DNA from: RGIG1902 sp034926865
GTDB taxonomy: Bacteria > Bacillota > Clostridia > Oscillospirales > Butyricicoccaceae
Direction: 5' to 3'
Assembly: GCA_034926865.1 (NCBI GenBank)
Contig: JAYFQP010000024.1
Span: forward strand, 1-64,000
DNA length: 64,000 nt
Part shown: positions 60,422 to 64,000 of the stretch, one piece after another
Position numbering within the stretch: position 1 is the first letter of the stretch
Layout: each line of letters opens with the position of its first letter
Translations under genes and position numbers: made by a program
The notes under the pieces: generated by a model
Seen by the model: only the letters and a program-made list of their open reading frames with translations
Told to the model about the DNA's origin: nothing
Databases searched by the model: none

Positions 60422-61663
60422 ATGGCTTCAAATGACAAAAAAGACCTGAGATGCAGCTTCTGCGGTAGGTCACAGGATGAAGTAAAACGTCTTATCGCCG
60501 GCCCCGGCGTCTATATCTGTAACGAATGCGTGGAGATATGCTCAGATCTTATTCATGATGGGGATGAGGAAGACGACGAGGGAGGAAGATTCAGAAATGA
60601 TGAAAAACTTCCTACTCCGGCGGAAATTAAGGCTGGCCTTGACCAGTATATTATTGGCCAGGATAGGGCCAAGATTGCTCTTTCGGTAGCAGTGTACAAT
60701 CACTATAAACGTATTCGCAGCAAGCAAAGCTCAAATGGCGTAGAGCTTCAGAAAAGCAATATATTGATGCTCGGGCCCACAGGCTGCGGCAAAACGTATC
60801 TGGCCCAAACGCTTGCTAAAAATCTCAAGGTTCCTTTTGCAATTGCCGATGCAACGACCCTTACAGAAGCAGGATATGTAGGCGAAGATGTCGAGAACAT
60901 TCTTTTAAGGCTCATACAGGCTGCTGATTATGATATGGAACTCGCGGAAAGAGGCATTATCTATATTGATGAGCTGGACAAAATTGCCAGAAAGAGCGAG
61001 AATCCCTCAATAACGAGGGATGTATCTGGTGAGGGTGTTCAGCAGGCACTTTTAAAGATACTTGAGGGAACTGTTGCCAATGTGCCGCCTCAGGGTGGCA
61101 GGAAACATCCTCATCAGGAGTTCATTCAGATAGATACAAGCAATATTCTCTTTATTTGCGGCGGTGCTTTTGACGGCATCGAAAAGGTTGTAGAGAAGCG
61201 AATTGGCAAACAGGGAATAGGGTTTGGCGCCGAGATCAGATCAAAAAAAGAACAGAAAAGTGACGATATACTAAGGCTTGTAGAGCATCATGACATTCTC
61301 AAGTTTGGCATTATACCCGAGCTTGTGGGAAGGCTTCCTGTTCTCGTGACGCTCGACAGCCTCGATGAGAATACGCTGCTTGATATACTCATCAAACCAA
61401 AAAACTCCCTTACTAAGCAATATCAAAAACTTTTTGAGCTTGACGGTGTAGACCTTGAGTTTGATGAAGGCGCACTTAAAGCAATTGCCAAGAAGACGAT
61501 CGATCGCAATACAGGGGCCCGAGGCCTTAGATCAATTATGGAGGGTTTGTTGACAAAGCTTATGTTTGATATTCCCTCGGATTCTGCGATAAAAAAGGTG
61601 GTTGTTACTGAGGATTTCGTTAACAGCGGAGAATCTCCAACGCTTGTCAGAGAGGCAAAATAG
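60422..61663 (+). CDS. clpX: ATP-dependent Clp protease ATP-binding subunit
   Basis: The 413-residue protein has a four-cysteine zinc site (C11, C14, C33, C36), Walker A GPTGCGKTYLA, and IYIDELDKIAR as Walker B. The C-terminal region NTGARGLRSIMEG is also typical. It unfolds substrates for ClpP. It follows clpP by 13 bases and ends before an intrinsic terminator. Confidence 0.97.
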   Translation: MASNDKKDLRCSFCGRSQDEVKRLIAGPGVYICNECVEICSDLIHDGDEEDDEGGRFRNDEKLPTPAEIKAGLDQYIIGQDRAKIALSVAVYNHYKRIRSKQSSNGVELQKSNILMLGPTGCGKTYLAQTLAKNLKVPFAIADATTLTEAGYVGEDVENILLRLIQAADYDMELAERGIIYIDELDKIARKSENPSITRDVSGEGVQQALLKILEGTVANVPPQGGRKHPHQEFIQIDTSNILFICGGAFDGIEKVVEKRIGKQGIGFGAEIRSKKEQKSDDILRLVEHHDILKFGIIPELVGRLPVLVTLDSLDENTLLDILIKPKNSLTKQYQKLFELDGVDLEFDEGALKAIAKKTIDRNTGARGLRSIMEGLLTKLMFDIPSDSAIKKVVVTEDFVNSGESPTLVREAK

Positions 61664-61673
61664 AATATTTGTT

Positions 61674-61707
61674 AAGCGGGGTATGGCGGAGCCATACCCC
61701 GCTTTTA
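61674..61707 (+). terminator. Terminator after clpX
   Basis: AAGCGGGGTATGGC (61674-61687) and GCCATACCCCGCTT (61691-61704) form a perfect 14-bp stem with a 3-base loop, followed by TTAT. Confidence 0.93.
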
Positions 61708-61727
61708 TCAATTATCGACTATAAAGC

Positions 61728-61756
61728 TTGAAAGAATTTGTGAAATATGATATACT
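61728..61756 (+). promoter_or_regulatory. lon promoter
   Basis: TTGAAA (61728-61733) and TATACT (61751-61756) are 17 bases apart, just after the clpX terminator and 24 bases before the lon ATG. Confidence 0.8.
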
Positions 61757-61779
61757 TTTTTTGAATGGGGGAATGTAAA

Positions 61780-64000
61780 ATGGCCAAAGAGTTTGACAGC
61801 AGAATGATTATACATAATATACCTACAATGGCTCTGGTAGGTATAACTGTTTTCCCAAATACCGTGTTTCATTTTGATGTAGGCAGGCAGATATCCATTA
61901 ATGCACTTAATAAGGCGATGGCCGCTGATCAGAAAATCTTTCTTGTGTCACAGAAAGTGATGGCGGTGGAAACACCTGATTTTAATGATATATATAGAAT
62001 GGGAACCATCGCTAAAGTAAAGCAGGTGCTCAGACTCCCGGGCGGAACACTTAGAGTTTTGGCCGAGGGCGAGACAAGAGCTATAGTCTATGCTCCGCTT
62101 GCTGATAAGGAATACCTGCGCTGCGATGCATACATGATACAGGCTGAGGAAAAAAATGCGGCCACAAAACGTGACCAGGCGGCGCTGCGTACGCTGCGAG
62201 ATCTTTTTATCGAATATACTGAGCTTGCGCCAAAGCTTGGAAGCGATGTTGTGATGAAGGTGTTTGACAGCGAAGATATGGCATATGTGTCTGACTTCAT
62301 TGCTCAAAACATACTTATCCAGCATACCGACAAGCAGCGGATACTTGAAGAGGTTGACGCGAGAAAGCGTTGTTCACTTTTGACTCAGATACTTACAAGC
62401 GAAATTGATATCCTCTCTCTCGAGCAAGATATACAGAATAGGGTAAAGCTCCAGATGGATAAAAACCAAAGAGACTATTACCTCAGAGAACAGATAAGGG
62501 TTATCAATGAAGAACTTGGTGACGGCGAAGATGCAGTTTCAGAAGGCAAGGGCTATGCTGATAAGATAAAAGCCCTTCATTTTCCAAATGATATAGAAGA
62601 AAAGCTTCTGAAAGAAGCATCAAGGCTTTCAAAAATGCAGCAGTCTTCGCCAGAAAGCGGCGTTATCAGAACATATCTTGATACAGTTCTGGATCTTCCG
62701 TGGCACAAATCCACAGCGGAGAACGGCGATATTGTCAAGGCGGCGCAAATTCTTGCGGCAGACCATTACGGCCTTGAAAAAGTCAAGGAACGCATACTTG
62801 AGTTCTTTGCTGTAAAGACGCTTTCGGGAGGTATAAAAGGGCAGATAATCTGCCTTGTGGGCCCTCCGGGAGTAGGCAAGACATCTATTGCAAAATCAGT
62901 GGCAAGAGCGCTTGGGCGTAATTACTCCAGAATATCTCTTGGCGGTGTGCGAGACGAGGCTGATATCAGAGGCCACAGACGCACATATATAGGCTCGATG
63001 CCGGGTAGGATAATCACAGCCCTTAAGCAAGCCGGCAGCCGCAACCCGCTGATACTTATTGACGAGGTTGATAAGCTGGCATCCGATTACAAGGGAGACC
63101 CTTCCTCGGCGCTGCTGGAGGTTTTTGACACCGAGCAGAACTCTACGTTTGTAGACCACTATATCGATGTACCCTTTGATCTTTCCGATGTTCTGTTCAT
63201 CTGTACGGCGAATAATTCGGAGAATATCCCTGGCCCGCTTTACGACAGGATGGAAGTAATTGAGCTATCAGGCTATACAGCCGAGGAAAAGCTTCATATC
63301 GCAAAAGAGCATCTGCTGCCTAAGCAGCTTAAGGCTAATGGATTAAAGGCTTCAAACCTTATCGTGCCTGAGAATGCCATGCTGGCAATAATAGAGGGGT
63401 ATACCAGAGAGGCAGGCGTACGTTCACTTGAACGTGAGCTTGCGAAGCTATGCCGCAAGACAGCAAAGCATATGCTTGAGACGGGCAAGAAATCTCTTAG
63501 AGTATCTCCTGCAAATATAAGCAAATATCTGGGAAATGTTCGCTACAAGAAAAAAAGCATGTCAGGTGATAATGACTGTGGAGTAGTCAACGGTCTTGCC
63601 TGGACCAGCGTGGGCGGAGAGATACTTGAAGTTGAGGCTATAGCGGTAGAGGGCAGCGGCAAGACTGAGGTAACCGGAAATCTGGGAGAAGTTATGAAAG
63701 AGTCTGTAAAAGCGGCGATGACTTATATCAGAAGCCGGAGCGAGGCCCTTGAAATTACTACAGATTTCTATAAGACAAAAGATATTCATATTCACTTTCC
63801 TGAGGGAGCTGTGCCAAAGGATGGGCCATCTGCCGGTATCACGATAGCTACTGCTCTTATTTCTGCTCTTACCGGCAAAAGAGTGAGCCGCTCGATAGCT
63901 ATGACCGGAGAGATAACGCTTACAGGCAGGGTGTTGCCAATAGGTGGGCTGAAGGAAAAAACAATGGCTGCATATATGGCTGATGTAAAGAGAGTAATCG
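61780..64000 (+). CDS. lon: Lon protease (partial, runs off the right edge)
   Basis: The ATG at 61780 has a GGGGGAATG-type site. About 740 residues are visible. The N-terminal substrate domain opens with LVGITVFPNTVFHFDVG. The AAA+ part has CLVGPPGVGKTSIAK, ILIDEVDKLASDY and ICTANNSENIP. The protease domain has DGPSAGITIATA with the catalytic Ser. The catalytic Lys region GGLKEKTMAA is present before the cut. It is expressed from its own promoter, separate from clpPX. Confidence 0.97.
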   Translation, partial: MAKEFDSRMIIHNIPTMALVGITVFPNTVFHFDVGRQISINALNKAMAADQKIFLVSQKVMAVETPDFNDIYRMGTIAKVKQVLRLPGGTLRVLAEGETRAIVYAPLADKEYLRCDAYMIQAEEKNAATKRDQAALRTLRDLFIEYTELAPKLGSDVVMKVFDSEDMAYVSDFIAQNILIQHTDKQRILEEVDARKRCSLLTQILTSEIDILSLEQDIQNRVKLQMDKNQRDYYLREQIRVINEELGDGEDAVSEGKGYADKIKALHFPNDIEEKLLKEASRLSKMQQSSPESGVIRTYLDTVLDLPWHKSTAENGDIVKAAQILAADHYGLEKVKERILEFFAVKTLSGGIKGQIICLVGPPGVGKTSIAKSVARALGRNYSRISLGGVRDEADIRGHRRTYIGSMPGRIITALKQAGSRNPLILIDEVDKLASDYKGDPSSALLEVFDTEQNSTFVDHYIDVPFDLSDVLFICTANNSENIPGPLYDRMEVIELSGYTAEEKLHIAKEHLLPKQLKANGLKASNLIVPENAMLAIIEGYTREAGVRSLERELAKLCRKTAKHMLETGKKSLRVSPANISKYLGNVRYKKKSMSGDNDCGVVNGLAWTSVGGEILEVEAIAVEGSGKTEVTGNLGEVMKESVKAAMTYIRSRSEALEITTDFYKTKDIHIHFPEGAVPKDGPSAGITIATALISALTGKRVSRSIAMTGEITLTGRVLPIGGLKEKTMAAYMADVKRVI

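Overview
The window is a contiguous piece of a low-to-mid GC Gram-positive chromosome, most likely a spore-forming member of the class Clostridia. The order Oscillospirales is a guess from the overall gene style, not a demonstrated placement. Support comes from spoIIGA-sigE-sigG and the germination protein YpeB, plus gene blocks typical of Firmicutes: murB-rapZ-yvcK-whiA, rplS-lepB-rbgA-rnhB-yraN, tig-clpP-clpX-lon and a ThyX-type thymidylate synthase. AGGAGG-type ribosome binding sites are common, and TTG or GTG starts are frequent. I see no mobile element, CRISPR array, rRNA or prophage; this is core chromosome with a few lineage-specific genes.

Layout. 0-5 kb: two minus-strand lipoproteins (a PstS-like binding protein and a tandem DUF3298-like protein), divergent from a HAD hydrolase, a methyltransferase and Hsp33. 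5-5.6 kb: an operon of five tRNAs (Val, Asp, Phe, Gly, Cys) behind a perfect consensus promoter, preceded by an unexplained structured stretch. 5.8-14 kb: an acetyltransferase, a 42-residue ORF fused to the tex transcript, a YpmS-like membrane protein, a YegP-like protein, an MFS transporter, and a DUF2156-GNAT-HD group. 14-17 kb (minus): birA-bioY with a clear BirA operator over its promoter, and ypeB. 17-25.5 kb: trpS, TagO-like transferase, UDP-GlcNAc 2-epimerase, a minus-strand operon of three unrecognised small proteins, a phosphodiesterase, nth, a CPBP protease and a TagA-like glycosyltransferase. 25.5-36.9 kb: thyX-tmk, a second CPBP protease, mltG, a U32 protein, alaS, a HIT protein, comEC, holA and an RNase M5-like Toprim protein.

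36.9-42.7 kb is the most accessory part: an Rnk/GreA-like protein flanked by two copies of the same leader-like RNA element, an unknown protein, bL25, an arginase-fold protein and an unknown protein, then spoIIGA, sigE and sigG. 43.6-54.8 kb: murB-rapZ-yvcK-whiA-dnaE-pcrA in a tightly packed run, then a beta-lactamase-like serine hydrolase. 54.8-64 kb: rplS-lepB-rbgA-rnhB-yraN-phosphoesterase, then tig-clpP-clpX and lon, which runs off the right end.

Functional themes are sporulation and germination, a wall teichoic acid linkage-unit set split over two loci (TagO-like, epimerase, TagA-like), flavin-dependent dTMP synthesis, DNA replication and repair, and protein quality control. The best candidates for undescribed biology are the three-gene small-protein operon (21.2-22.3 kb), the duplicated leader element around the rnk-like gene (37.0-37.8 kb), and the structured RNA-like region upstream of the tRNA operon.
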